Source of the DNA: Cryptococcus deneoformans JEC21
Taxonomy: Eukaryota; Basidiomycota; Tremellomycetes; Tremellales; Cryptococcaceae
Direction of reading: 5' to 3'
Length of the DNA stretch: 64,000 bases
Assembly: GCF_000091045.1 (NCBI RefSeq)
Contig: NC_006679.1
Coordinates: 164,941-228,940, forward strand
Shown: positions 1 through 10,608 of the stretch, one piece after another
Numbering within the stretch: the stretch's first letter is position 1
Layout: the number at the start of each line of letters is the position of its first letter
Position numbers and translations under genes: made by a program
Notes under the pieces: generated by a model
The model's database searches: none
What the model was told of the DNA's origin: nothing
The model's input: only the letters and a program-made list of their open reading frames with translations

Positions 1-585
1 CACTATCGTCGTGTTCTCGAAGACGGAAGGCTGATTGTCGTCCGCGTTTTTTGAGCGTCTTTATGAATAGGCAATAGTGATAGAGAGGTCTTATGTGATA
101 GGGATTGAAGATAATCGTCTGGTTCGGCAGCTTTGACTAACATCCTTCGAGGTTCAAAAGTCCGTATTCAAAAGCAAGTATAGCATAGAAAAGCAATAAA
201 TGTACCAAAGAGTCACGGTGTGCAAATAATCATAGTGGACGTATCAAAGCCGCGAGTGCTCCAGGCACTAGATCATCGTGGGAATATTACAATCTACTGC
301 ATCGGCCCAGACGATTGCGAGCAAAGAAAGTTCGCTTCGTTGCTCCTCTTTCATTTTCGTCTTTTCTCTCCATTTATCCAAGCTAACTCGATTATTCCAT
401 TCAATCCTGCATACCACAGCTTCCTCACAGGTCGAGTATAACACCTTCTCGGTACTGAACGCTCGGGCAGAGAGAATCCCTGCAGTTGTCTGCTGCAGCA
501 TTACCTATAAATCAACATCTTTTGTACATCAGCAATCTTATAATCGGACAGTATAACTTGAACACGCTGAAGTAAATTGCCCAAG
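1..585. other. Left-edge intergenic sequence
   Basis: No supported gene. Overlapping short ORFs on both strands at about 220-560 have no recognisable domain and no coherent splice structure. The part next to 586 probably holds the promoter and leader of the first gene. Confidence 0.5.
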
Positions 586-1618
586 ATGATGTGTATCAAG
601 CATATGTTGGTATATGTTCTTGTATTCCCCCTATCTGTGAGTGATTAATTGCTCCATAACGTCCATAGTGTCCATAGCGTCCGCGCAAAGGCACCTGTTT
701 GAACGTGGTGTTGACATTCTAATTTTTCACCAAAGGCATCACCTCCTATATTCCTTGCATGTCTTGGTATAGCAGTACTGCTTCGTATCAAGCCTTGTGG
801 ATACTGTCTTACTTTGGTATGTCGCTCTCATATAAAGTTACTGCTGCGATGCTAATGAGAAGCACTCTCTACAGGCTACGATCCTCTTCCTCTCCTCATC
901 GCCCAACTCGCCCTTCCTCAAACATTCTTCTCCGTCATTGCAGAGCAACCAAATCCAACCACTTTCTTCCCTCCCTCTAGACGCCCCAGTCCCAAATCGA
1001 ACATGGCTCACCCTCAACGCGGGCCAGATCTGGGATCCCTGTCTCGTCGGTTACAGAGAAATGAGCAAGGCTTTAGAGATGGAAAGGAATACTACCTCTG
1101 TAGCTGGGCACGGTGGAAGACAGGGGAGGAGGTTGGGTGGGATATGGCAGGAAGGATCTCGAGCTGTGAAGGAGTATGTGCTTGCCGTTCGCGAAGGTCT
1201 GCGGAAGGGACAGCGGCCGGCGTTGGTGGAGAAGGTTTATCAACCTAAAAAAACTCTGGTGCGACTTGTTTCCAGACGGGAAGGATTAGTGGAAAAGAGC
1301 GAGGAAAGGAGGTATCTGCCAGCATTTTATGTGGACTGGAGGTACAAGGGAATTGGATTTGTGCTTGATTTCGGGTTGAAACGTTCGGAAGAAGGGTTGA
1401 AATGGGAGATTGAAGAGATGCTGGGCAGAGCGTGGGATAGGGAGGAGCTCAAGTCAATGGAGAAGAAGAACGATTGGGGAGGAGTCAGTGGAGAAACGGT
1501 AGATGCGATTGAGAGGAGTTCAACACAAGCGGAGGAGACGGTGGTTGCGTCGGAGAAGGTGGAAGCGGAGACTAAGCAAAGTCGCTGGCGCAAGATCCCT
1601 CTTGTTGGCAGTTGGTAG
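586..1618 (+). CDS. Hypothetical protein with hydrophobic N-terminus
   Basis: Predicted exons: 586-636, 736-816 and 875-1618, giving 291 aa. All junctions are phase 0 with GT-AG ends (gtgagt/caaag, gtatgt/acag). The start is the only upstream ATG that joins in frame to the long last exon. Residues 1-50 are strongly hydrophobic (MMCIKHMLVYVLVFPLS, then a leucine/isoleucine-rich stretch), suggesting a signal anchor or one or two membrane segments. The remainder is charged and Arg/Glu-rich with a distinctive YLPAFYVDWRYKGIGFVLDF segment near residue 195. It ends in a basic KSRWRKIP-type tail. I do not recognise the family. A small fungal mitochondrial inner-membrane or ER membrane-associated protein would fit. 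Exon 1 is less certain than exon 3. Confidence 0.55.
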
Positions 1619-2578
1619 GATTAGCCTGGTGCAGATAGAGGACGAATAGATAGATTGACATCCATCATTATTTCTGCATCATGATGTTGTACTGTGGGCG
1701 CTTCCAAGGACTAACATTGCTGGATACGTACGATCGAAGCTACTGATAAAGGAACGTCAATAATCCCTGCAGTAGTGTGTAAGTCGGCGCCAGCCACCGG
1801 GAGAACGACGATTAATTAGTGCGCCCCGCCGGAATGTGGGGACATAAGTGGGACGCTAATTAGCTCTGCGGCAAGAGATGGTTGTGTGTGGGATGACGTC
1901 TTTGGTTACGGGGCCCTCTGGAGACAGCGGAGCATTACCTAATCAGGCAATAAACGGCTGTCAGACAAGCACCCCGGCCCCACTCGTCATTCTTCTGCTA
2001 TGTATACCGCTGTCTCCTCTGCCTTCTCCTCCACATTCCTACAGCTGCTGGGAGCACAGACCTCGCCTCTTCCCCACATCCCCTGCTCGACACCACGGTG
2101 AGTCCGTCTTCCATCCATCTCCTGTCCTCCGTTCCCCCTTTCAGGAACAACTCCGCTCTTCAATACCGCATTGGGAAGTCATTTACCCTGGCTCCCGTAT
2201 ACGAATACCTGTTGTGTCCTGCATCCTGCATCCCCAATTCCTCCTCTTCTCTATCATCTCTTCCTCCCCTTCTTCTTTTCCTCCCATCTACCGCTTCGCA
2301 AAACATCGGGAAAATCCAGCTTGTCTCAGCCAGTGGAAGACCGCCTTTGGCTCAGGTCCGTATTGTGTTGTGCCCCGTTACTACCGTTGGGTGAAGGGAC
2401 GCCCTCTACTCCGCTCTCTCTCCCGTCTCCTCTCTTCCATCTCATCCTTCCTCTGAAAGCAGCCGCTGACTCTCTTCCATCCAGAGCGTAAAGAAAAGTA
2501 ATCCTCTCCAACCAATTAACTACTGCCCATCTATATATCCTCCCACAACTCTACCTCATTCAATAACCTGTATCCGTC
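1619..2578. promoter_or_regulatory. Intergenic region and GSY1 upstream region
   Basis: The first part (1619-1880) is AT/GC-mixed and holds two similar TAATTAG-containing segments near 1811 and 1856. From about 1970 to 2470 the plus strand is strikingly pyrimidine-rich, as seen in front of well-expressed Cryptococcus genes. A TATATA-like string lies at about 2531-2538. The overlapping ORFs here (for example 1878-2456) are composition-driven and are not called as genes. Confidence 0.45.
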
Positions 2579-5262
2579 ATGCCTCGTTCCGTCCACAACC
2601 CGTTCCTTTTTGAGGCTGCTTGGGAAGTTGCCAACAAGGTCGGAGGTATTTACACCGTCATCAAGACCAAGGTGCCTGTTACTGTCAGAGAATACGGTGA
2701 CCGGTGAGTCTGTCCCTCGAGCAGAATTCGAGGGGGCCAGAGCTAATATTACTTCCAGCTTATGTTTGATTGGCCCCTTGTCTTATAAATCTGCTCCTGT
2801 AGAAGTCGAAGCCGAGGAGCCGTGAGTTACTGATACTAAGCAAAAGATAAGGGGCGGGAGCTGACAAATACCTAGTGGACCGGGACCGTTCGGAGATGCT
2901 CTCAGGTCTATGCAGGAGCGCGGCGTCAAGCTTCTTTACGGCCGATGGCTTATTGAAGGCGCCCCTAGAGTGTTGCTCTTTGACACGGGGTCTTGTTACG
3001 ACCGGTAAATCAAGCAATTTCTCCGTGCTGAGGGAAGATGGCTGACCGTCCAGGTAGTATGGACGAATGGAAGGGTGACCTCTGGAACCTTGCCGGTATC
3101 CCCTCGCCTCCAAATGATCACGAGACCAACGAAACTATCGTCTTTGGCTACATGGTCGCCTGGTTCCTCGGCGAGGTACGCCGCTCCTCCCTCCCACAAG
3201 GTTTCTCCACGCTAACTCTGATCACAAGTTCGCTGCTCGCGAAACCGACAACGCCATCGTTGCCCACTTCCATGAATGGCAAGCCGGTTTAGCCATCCCT
3301 CTTTGTAGGAAGCGACACATTGACGTCACCACCATCTTCACCACCCACGCGACTCTTTTGGGTCGTTACCTCTGTGCTGGCAGTGTCGACTTTTACAACA
3401 ACTTGCAGTACTTTGACGTTGATCATGAAGCTGGTAAGCGGGGTATCTACCACCGTTACTGTATCGAAAGGTCTTCTGCACACTGCGCCGATGTGTTCAC
3501 CACCGTCAGCCACATTACCGCGTTTGAGAGCGAACACTTGTTGAAGAGGAAGCCTGGTACGTTTGTGAATTCTGGTCGCCATGCCTTTTGCTAACCGCAC
3601 TACAGATGGTGTCCTCCCCAACGGTCTCAACGTTGTCAAGTTTGCCGCCATGCACGAATTCCAGAATTTGCATGTTCAGTCCAAGGAGAAGATCAACGAA
3701 TTCATTCGTGGTCATTTCTATGGTCACTATGACTTTGACCTGGACAACACCATTTACATGTTCACTGCTGGTCGTTACGAGTTCAGGAACAAGGGTGTCG
3801 ACATGTTCATTGAAAGTTTAGCTCGTAAGTTATACTGAAAGAGGCTGAAAGGCGAAACTAAATAAAGTCCAGGGTTGAATCATCGCTTGAAGAAGATGGG
3901 CTCCAAGACCACCGTCGTCGCATTCATCATCATGCCCGCCGCTACCAACTCTTACACTATCGAAGCTCTCAAAGGTCAAGCTGTCACCTCCCAGCTCAAG
4001 GACTGTGTCGAGCAAGTGACCAATCGTATCAGCAAGCGAATCTTTGAACACGCCTGTCGATACTCTGGCGAGCACGGTACAGAGGTTCCTAATCCTGAAG
4101 ATTTGCTCTCCAACGAGGACAGGGTTTTGCTCAAGCGAAGGGTGTTCGCCCTGAAGCGAAACTCTCTGCCGCCTATCGTCACGCACAATATGGCGGATGA
4201 CGCAAATGACCCTATTTTGAACCAGCTCAGGAGGGTACAGTTGTTCAACAGGCCCGAAGACAGGGTCAAGGTTATCTTCCACCCCGAATTCTTGAACAGT
4301 AACAACCCCATCTTGGGTCTGGATTATGAAGAGTTTGTTAGGGGTTGTCACTTGGGTGTTTTCCCTAGTTACTGTGAGTGTATTTGGTGACTGTAGAAGA
4401 AGATGAAGCTGACATGTCTTGCAAGACGAGCCCTTCGGTTATACCCCCGCCGAGTGTACTGTCATGGGTATTCCCAACATCACTACCAACTTGTCCGGTT
4501 TCGGTTGCTTTATGGAAGACCTCCTGGAGTCTCCCGAGGTAAGTCAATCCCCCACCTTTTTTTCCTTTTACTTCTGGCTCACTAACTTGTATTGTAGGAC
4601 TACGGTTGTTACATTGTCGACCGACGAGGTCAAGGTATCGAAGAATCTGTCGACCAGCTCACCGGCCAGCTGCTCTCTTTCACCACCAAATCCAGAAGAC
4701 AGCGTATCAACCAGCGTAACCGTACTGAACGCCTGAGCGAGTTGCTGGACTGGAAGTCCCTCGGTCTCGAGTACGCCAAGGCTCGTCAATTGGCTTTGAG
4801 GCGAGCTTACCCCGACTCATTTAATGATGATGAGCCCGACTTCACTGGTGTGCAAAAGGTTGGCGCGCCGCTCTCTGCGCCTGCGAGCCCGAGGATGAGG
4901 ACTGGGATGATGACTCCTGGGGATTATGCCACTTTGACTGAAGAGATGGAACATCTTTCTACTCAAGACTACATGGGTGCTAAGAGTGAGTTTTCCTTTT
5001 CCATCTTCCCCATATGTGATGACAATGAGTTAACAAATCTTCAGGCTGGAAAGGCATCAACGATGATGATGACGAGAACCATTATCCTTTCCCTCTCGTC
5101 ATGAAGCCCCGTAAACGCTCCGACTCTCTCGCTTCTGCCATCTCTGGTAACGCTACCCCTTCTGGCGGTAGGAAGCTCTCCGAAAATGATTTGGCCAGGG
5201 CCGATGCTGCTTTGAGCAATGTTGAGGGGGTTCACGCCGACGGAATCAACGGACATCATTAG
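2579..5262 (+). CDS. GSY1: Glycogen synthase (GT3 family)
   Basis: Glycogen [starch] synthase, which elongates alpha-1,4-glucan chains from UDP-glucose in the cytosol. Predicted exons: 2579-2703, 2759-2821, 2876-3004, 3058-3175, 3229-3556, 3606-3824, 3873-4373, 4426-4538, 4598-4985 and 5045-5262. They give 733 aa, close to the usual length of about 700. The N-terminus [20 protein letters not shown] is the GT3 signature, with the Arg/Lys-containing VGGIYTV sugar-nucleotide loop. Central blocks include [26 protein letters not shown] and the C-lobe region [20 protein letters not shown], which holds the catalytic glutamate motif. An Arg-rich block ([17 protein letters not shown]) late in the protein matches the glucose-6-phosphate-responsive arginine cluster of the family. 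Ser-rich C-terminal segments are likely phosphorylation sites. At the fourth exon, acceptor ggtag (3057) is needed rather than the nearby cag, because the latter gives an immediate stop. Confidence 0.96.
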
Positions 5263-6495
5263 GTCACTTGGGCGCTGGAGTCTCCTTGGCATTGGTAAAG
5301 TCATGAAGGGCGGACTGTGTGTTGGCGTGATTCCGTGAAAGTATTCAATTTAATTCAGTGTAAACGGGGAAAGCCCTGTTTACATGTGTCGTTTCTGTAA
5401 TTAGTTCTGCAAAGTCTGGGAAAAGGAGTAAGGAAGGGATTTCATGAGGGAGGAGAGAGAAAATGGAGGAGCGCATCTACCATACCAAAGTGTTTTGAGC
5501 GACATTTTGGTATATTTGAATTCAACTGTTCCTTGAATGGATATTTTGAATGAACAAGAGCAAAGCGCCAAAGAAAGGAGGTCATCTTCTCGAGTCAAAT
5601 CCGGACGCAAACTAGAACTGGAACAACTGAACTCACCCAAATGAAGATGTGCAACGTAGAAATGCCTTTGTTGCTTTTTCCTGCTGCTTCATAAGCATAC
5701 AATAAACAAGGATCACTTATAAAGCACGAATAAAAGGTCCAGCTCCAATACTGGCGGACTCATCGAGCCATATGATAAAGCAACACAACGCACGCCTGCA
5801 CCGACGAAGCTCGCAAGAATCGGCGAAGCATGAAGTGTGAAGAAGGGCCCCCGCCCGGCAGCTGCGATAAGGCACGGTTACCCCCACTGATAGCCGGAGG
5901 CCCGAGATACATAATACATACGTAAGCCGGATGAAAACAGATACAGAGTGGAGGCTGTCTGAGGCTTGGCACTTACAACAACCGAGGACAAAACCGAGGG
6001 GAGCTCGGTGTTCCCCATTTTAACACTGACCGAGGCGGGTGTGGACTGCGTCATTTTTCTACTAGCCAGACTCATTTACAACTCCTCCGAGCCATCTAAT
6101 CCCGCCTTCAGGCGGAGTATTAGCAATGCGGTCTGCATTACAAAATAATGCGCTCACTTCGCCTGATGTACATTATTAATGGGCTTCGGTCTTCGGTGGC
6201 CGCACCAGCACGAGAGAAGAGCGAATATATTTGTATCGTATTTAATAATCAGTTCGGAGGCTGAGTACTCCTCCCTCTCCGTCTTACTATTTTGCCTCTT
6301 CCAGACATTCAAAACGGACTTGCTTAGCAAGCCACCGCAAGCGTGCTCTATATATCACGGTCCCGCAGCGTCTGATCTAACTGCCCAAAACCGATATATA
6401 CTACAGCTATCGCCCCGGTCTCGTACTGCAACATCCACCAACGATAACGATATCATTTCGGCACTCCCTCACCGACACTCCGAGCCAAGTCCATA
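5263..6495. other. Intergenic region between GSY1 and SNG1-like gene
   Basis: This 1.2-kb stretch holds the GSY1 3' flank and the promoter of the next gene. A CTATATATCA TATA-like element lies at about 6348-6357, with a pyrimidine-biased leader up to the ATG at 6496. Short ORFs on both strands (for example 5401-5640 minus, 5760-5972 minus) show no domain or codon pattern that supports a gene. Confidence 0.45.
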
Positions 6496-8266
6496 ATGTC
6501 CTCTCAATTTACCTCCAATGCTCGATCTGACGCAGATGGGCGCAACGAGAATGTCCCAGGCCCTTCAGCGCCCGAGCCTTTCGCTCCTGATGATCAGGAG
6601 TATGGAAATGAGGAGAAGGTTAGAAGTCGAGCTGGGACTGGTCAGTCTGGCAAGACTTTCAGGAATTCCTCTGGCGAGGAGAAGAGTTTGGATGTAGAGG
6701 ACGTACCGAAAGCGAGCGAATTCCACGCTCCAGAGGCTAAAGCGACAAACAACTTGACTCCTGCCGCTGGAGTTGCTGCCGCGGAACCTGGAGGAGGCAA
6801 GCCAAAATTGGAGAAGTTCAAATATAGCTGTGAGTATTGATACTTCTTCGATTGATCTGCTAGATGCTGATAAAAGTACAGTTTGGGACCCGGAGATGGC
6901 CATGTTCAGGAAAATTGCCTTTAAGATTTTGGGTGGTACCATTGTGATTACCACTATTATCATGTGGTTATGTCTCCCCTTCTATTGGGGTTCTTGTGGG
7001 TATTAGGAATTGTTGCTTGGTGGACAATAGTTGACTTTTAGAGCGCAGTGTGGAAATCCAACAGATATACCGACAAATTGACCGTTAGAATCATCGACCG
7101 AGACGGCGGTGAAATCGGCCAAACCTTTTCTCAAGGTCTCCTTTCTCAAACCAACCTCAACTACTTTGTAACAGATCCCTCTGAATTTCCTACCGCCGAC
7201 GATGTCGCTCATGATGTAGTCGAGGAAGGTGTTTGGGCTTCCATTGTCATCAATGCTGGCGTCTCCGATGCCCTTGTATCTGCTAGAGAAAACGGTAATT
7301 CTAGCTGGAGCGGACCGTCTGTCATCGATGTTTTCTACGCGCAAGCTAGGCAGGAAACTGCTATCAACAGCTATCTCCTTCCTTTCGTCCAGGAAGTTTT
7401 GGGTCAGCTTTGTTTCCAGTACAATGCTCAGAGCGCAGCTACCTACCTCCAAGCCAACGTCAACAACGCCACTGCTCTCAGCCTCGTCGCTCAGGCGCCT
7501 ACGACAATCACCAACGATGTATGGTATACGTTGAATAACCTTAGGCCTTACAACCAGCCCGTCGCTCAGGCTATTACCCTCGTCGGTCTTATTTACATGC
7601 TCATCTTCTCTTTCATCATGACCATGACCAACAATGCTGTCCGTGAAATCATCGCCCCCTTCCTCACCACTCGAGCCTACATCATCTACCGACTTGTCTC
7701 CCCTATCTGTCTCTATTTCCCCGTATCCTTCTTCTTCTGCATGGTCAACTTGCCCTTTAAAATCGACTTTGGCGCGCACTACACTTATGCGGGCGGTTTC
7801 TTCCTCTGGTGGTTCGCTCTTTTCTTGGGTATGTCCGCTGTTGGTCTCTCTACCGAGGCCGCGATTACCGTGCTCGGTCCCAAGTTTATGGCGTTCTTCC
7901 TTGTGCCCCTCATTATCGTCAATGTGTCCGTCGTCAGCTTGCCCCAAGAGTTGCAGCCTTGGATCTACCGATACGGTGTCGCCATGCCCTTCTACAACTG
8001 TAACCATATTGTTCGAACTGTAAGTCTTGACCTCTTTTCACTGCTTTTGCTACGTCATGTCGCCAGCATGCTGACTCTTGCCATCCTCTTAGATCATCTT
8101 CAACACCAAGAACGAAATCGGCCAGAATATGGGTATCCTCGTTGCCTGGGTCGCCCTCAACTTTATCACCATCTCTCTTGGTACATGGCTCTTCCGAAGA
8201 CAAAGTATTAATCAGCATAACAAGGAAGTTGGCGAGAACGAGATGGACAGCGCAGACAAGGTCTAA
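6496..8266 (+). CDS. SNG1-family membrane protein (DUF3533)
   Basis: Multispanning membrane protein of the fungal SNG1/DUF3533 family. Yeast Sng1 contributes to drug (nitrosoguanidine) resistance and is linked to plasma-membrane lipid asymmetry. Exons: 6496-6829, 6882-6995, 7049-8019 and 8093-8266, giving 530 aa. Residues 1-110 are a polar cytosolic leader. One membrane segment lies at about 120-142, ending in PFYWGSLWKSNR, the family hallmark. A soluble loop of about 180 residues follows, then about five membrane segments from residue 326 to 500, and a short acidic tail. The second intron uses donor gtgggt (6996) and acceptor gcag (7048). This pair restores the conserved YWGSLW reading; the nearby gttctt donor does not. 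The 334-aa ORF antisense to exon 3 is a shadow. Confidence 0.85.
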
Positions 8267-9007
8267 TTCCATCAGTTGATCGAATGGGAATTTGATTTCG
8301 ATCGGCCAGGGTTTGGTGATAGTTGGGTCTATTTGTTGGGTATCTTCTACTGTATCTGGGACATTTTCAGTTCTTCGTATCATCTATTAATTAGCTTCGC
8401 GTCATTGCTTCGTGAAAGCGCTTTAGAGTATAGATTTAATCCATATGTATATCTATAAAGATTTATATCACAAGCGCCCTGTGACCTCATGACACATATC
8501 TCATGTTCTAATAGTTTGTACATTTGAATCCTCCCTAGTCTTCACTGTTCGTTACGCCGCATATGCACATGACTACTGTGGGTTTTTCCTTCCTTGAGTG
8601 TTGCTTGAGTTGATTGCCTGATCCATTTTATCCGCCATCCATAAGGTCTTGAGTGTGTTGATCCTTGGGATTCGATATGTATGCTGAGGGCGGAATAGAT
8701 GTTGTATTCACTTGGTAATGTGAAATGGGACATTCAGGTAGACAGACGTGTTCATGTCAGGGGAGAGGACTTTCGTGGGTGTGGGTTGACAGACTGGGAA
8801 AATGGAGAGAAGATGAGATCCAGAGGAAAGTACACTGAACTTGAAGAGTTGAAAAAGGAGCGGTGGATCCAAGAAGAGATACACAAATTTTGATGCAGGT
8901 AGAGAATGGGGCCGGAACGAGCATTGACGGGCCACCTTGTGAATCATCACGTTGATGAGTATCTAACGGCCAACTCAAGTAGAAAAAGGTATGCAAACCT
9001 ACTGTAA
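8267..9007. other. Convergent intergenic region
   Basis: 3' flanks of the SNG1-like gene (plus) and the Gag-like gene (minus). Several small overlapping ORFs lie at 8540-9060 on both strands, but none has a recognisable product or consistent splice signals. No structured RNA was recognised. Confidence 0.4.
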
Positions 9008-9910
9008 TCATGTTAGTATCACATCCAATGAATCTTTCCTCTGGCGTTCCGTTCTGTTGCACTGATGATGGTGTTCCATGGTCCGATTTTGCCCGTTGAG
9101 ATCCTTTTCTGCAAGAACGGCTCTTCCTCTGGTTGGACCGCTTAACCTTTCGTCCGTTTCGTCAGGCGAATGAATGTCTTCTAAAGTTTCCAGTAGAAGG
9201 ATAGGGGAGAATTGCTTTTTCAAAATCCTTCGCAGGCCCTTCCATCTCCCACTTCCAACGACCCAATCTGACAATCCGTAAAATTGCTGCTTTACGGATT
9301 CTGCCAAATCTCCTTTACCGATCGCCATGAGAAACCTGTCCATTACTTCCTTTTCCTTCATATACAGCCCCGCATCCCTTGCTTCAATAACAAGAGCATT
9401 GAAGGTCTCCCATAGCTTGAGCATATCATCCTGAGTAGCGGAGGAAGGTAAACGCGACGAACGCAGGTAATACACTATCTGGGACTGCCGTTCAATCGGC
9501 GACGGCATATACTCGCTTTCCAGCACTTCCCAAATCTCCTTCGTACTCCACATTCTCCCTAACCGATCCCACATTTCCCTTCCAAATGTCATTTTGAACA
9601 CGTCTCTCAGAGCGAGTTCGTTACGCGCCCAATCATCCCACTCTTCAAGCTGGATGCCGCAGACCTTGAAGCCGGTCGTGCTCACCAGTGCACAAGGAGG
9701 TTGGTCGCCCGCAGACTGGCCGTGTGGATGGAAGAGGGCAGATTCTACAAGGTGGACGAGAGAGTCTTCGGGCTTACGATATGGTTCGGCGGGGCCGTGG
9801 AGGAGGTGGGAGGCGAGGTGGGGCGCGTGGATAGATAGGTGGGCCAGGAGGCGGCGGCGGTAGACGGGGAATGAAGTGGGCGTGAGGACGATATTTGGTG
9901 GGAGCTCCAT
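9008..9910 (-). CDS. Copia-type Gag-like protein, intronless (possibly domesticated)
   Basis: One uninterrupted frame of 300 aa, unusual beside intron-rich neighbours. The organisation resembles the UBN2/Gag region of Ty1-copia elements. An N-terminal F-x-Y-x3-L-like pattern (residues 13-22) is followed by a WDDWARNELALRDV helix (near 117) and W-S-T-K-E-I-W-E-V-L-E-S-E-Y (near 141). Then come D-D-M-L-K-L-W-E-T-F-N-A-L (near 182) and KEKEVMDRFLMAIGKGD (near 207). I see no CCHC zinc knuckle, protease, integrase or reverse transcriptase, and no long terminal repeats flanking it. The frame is intact, so it may be a captured Gag gene rather than a decayed element. It is transcribed away from Argonaute, with about 700 bases between the two ATGs. 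An unrelated helical protein is possible. Confidence 0.55.
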   Translation of the reverse strand: MELPPNIVLTPTSFPVYRRRLLAHLSIHAPHLASHLLHGPAEPYRKPEDSLVHLVESALFHPHGQSAGDQPPCALVSTTGFKVCGIQLEEWDDWARNELALRDVFKMTFGREMWDRLGRMWSTKEIWEVLESEYMPSPIERQSQIVYYLRSSRLPSSATQDDMLKLWETFNALVIEARDAGLYMKEKEVMDRFLMAIGKGDLAESVKQQFYGLSDWVVGSGRWKGLRRILKKQFSPILLLETLEDIHSPDETDERLSGPTRGRAVLAEKDLNGQNRTMEHHHQCNRTERQRKDSLDVILT

Positions 9911-10608
9911 TACCTTTCTCCCTATGGGCTGATATTAGATTGCAGGACGGGTAATGATGGGGAACGACTGGCGTATGGTATGTTTATAGGAATGTTTACG
10001 TCGTCACACACTGCAGCTGCCGAAGGGGAAGAGACCTTGTCGGCCACCGCCGCTCAAGGGTTTCCGGCTCTCCTTCATGGCCAGTGTGCCTAGATCGCCG
10101 AACTGTGCCTGGCGATGATCTGGTGACTGTGGGAAGCTTAACAGAGTTTATCGGCCGTGGCCGGGTGGATCCGAGCCTGTTGGGGATTGTTCTATTGTCC
10201 GTGCGTGGGGGATTGCGCGATGTCCTTTTGTTTGTCCGCCGCTGCAAAGATCAGCAGAGTCCCACACGTCACCCTCCCACATACATGGTGGGTAAAGTAT
10301 AGCGCAGGTGAGTGTAGCACAAATCCCTTCCTACCTTGCTCATCTTCTCAATTCGCCACCCATTGTATCACTCCATAACCTATCACCTGGACTGCATTCG
10401 CCCTGCTCCCATCAGCATCCTCTCCCTCTCTCATACACTAGATCCCTGCAACGACAAACCGCTTTCTATCGGCATAAGAAGTACTGAGCCGTTCACCACA
10501 ACATTCACGTGAGCCTGATCTCCGTTCTACCTACGCAATGCAGCCGTAGGCGACTGTTGGACCAGTGGCTAACCTTTGAACTGGTCGAAGGAATCCTCTG
10601 TCGGCAAG
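9911..10608. promoter_or_regulatory. Shared divergent promoter (Gag-like gene / Argonaute)
   Basis: 698 bases separate the two start codons, so both promoters must lie here. A likely Argonaute 5'-UTR intron runs from gtgagc (about 10510) to gaag (about 10590), with a branch-like ctaac before it. Splicing would remove the only nearby upstream ATG (ATG CAG CCG TAG, about 10538). Pyrimidine-rich sequence at 10320-10440 fits a leader. Confidence 0.45.

Noticed and set aside
1878..2456. 192-aa ORF upstream of glycogen synthase
   Set aside because: Arises from a pyrimidine-rich leader that is open in several frames; no domain.
7003..8007. 334-aa minus-strand ORF antisense to the SNG1-like gene
   Set aside because: It mirrors the coding frame of a recognised gene, is highly charged and lacks any domain; a typical shadow ORF.
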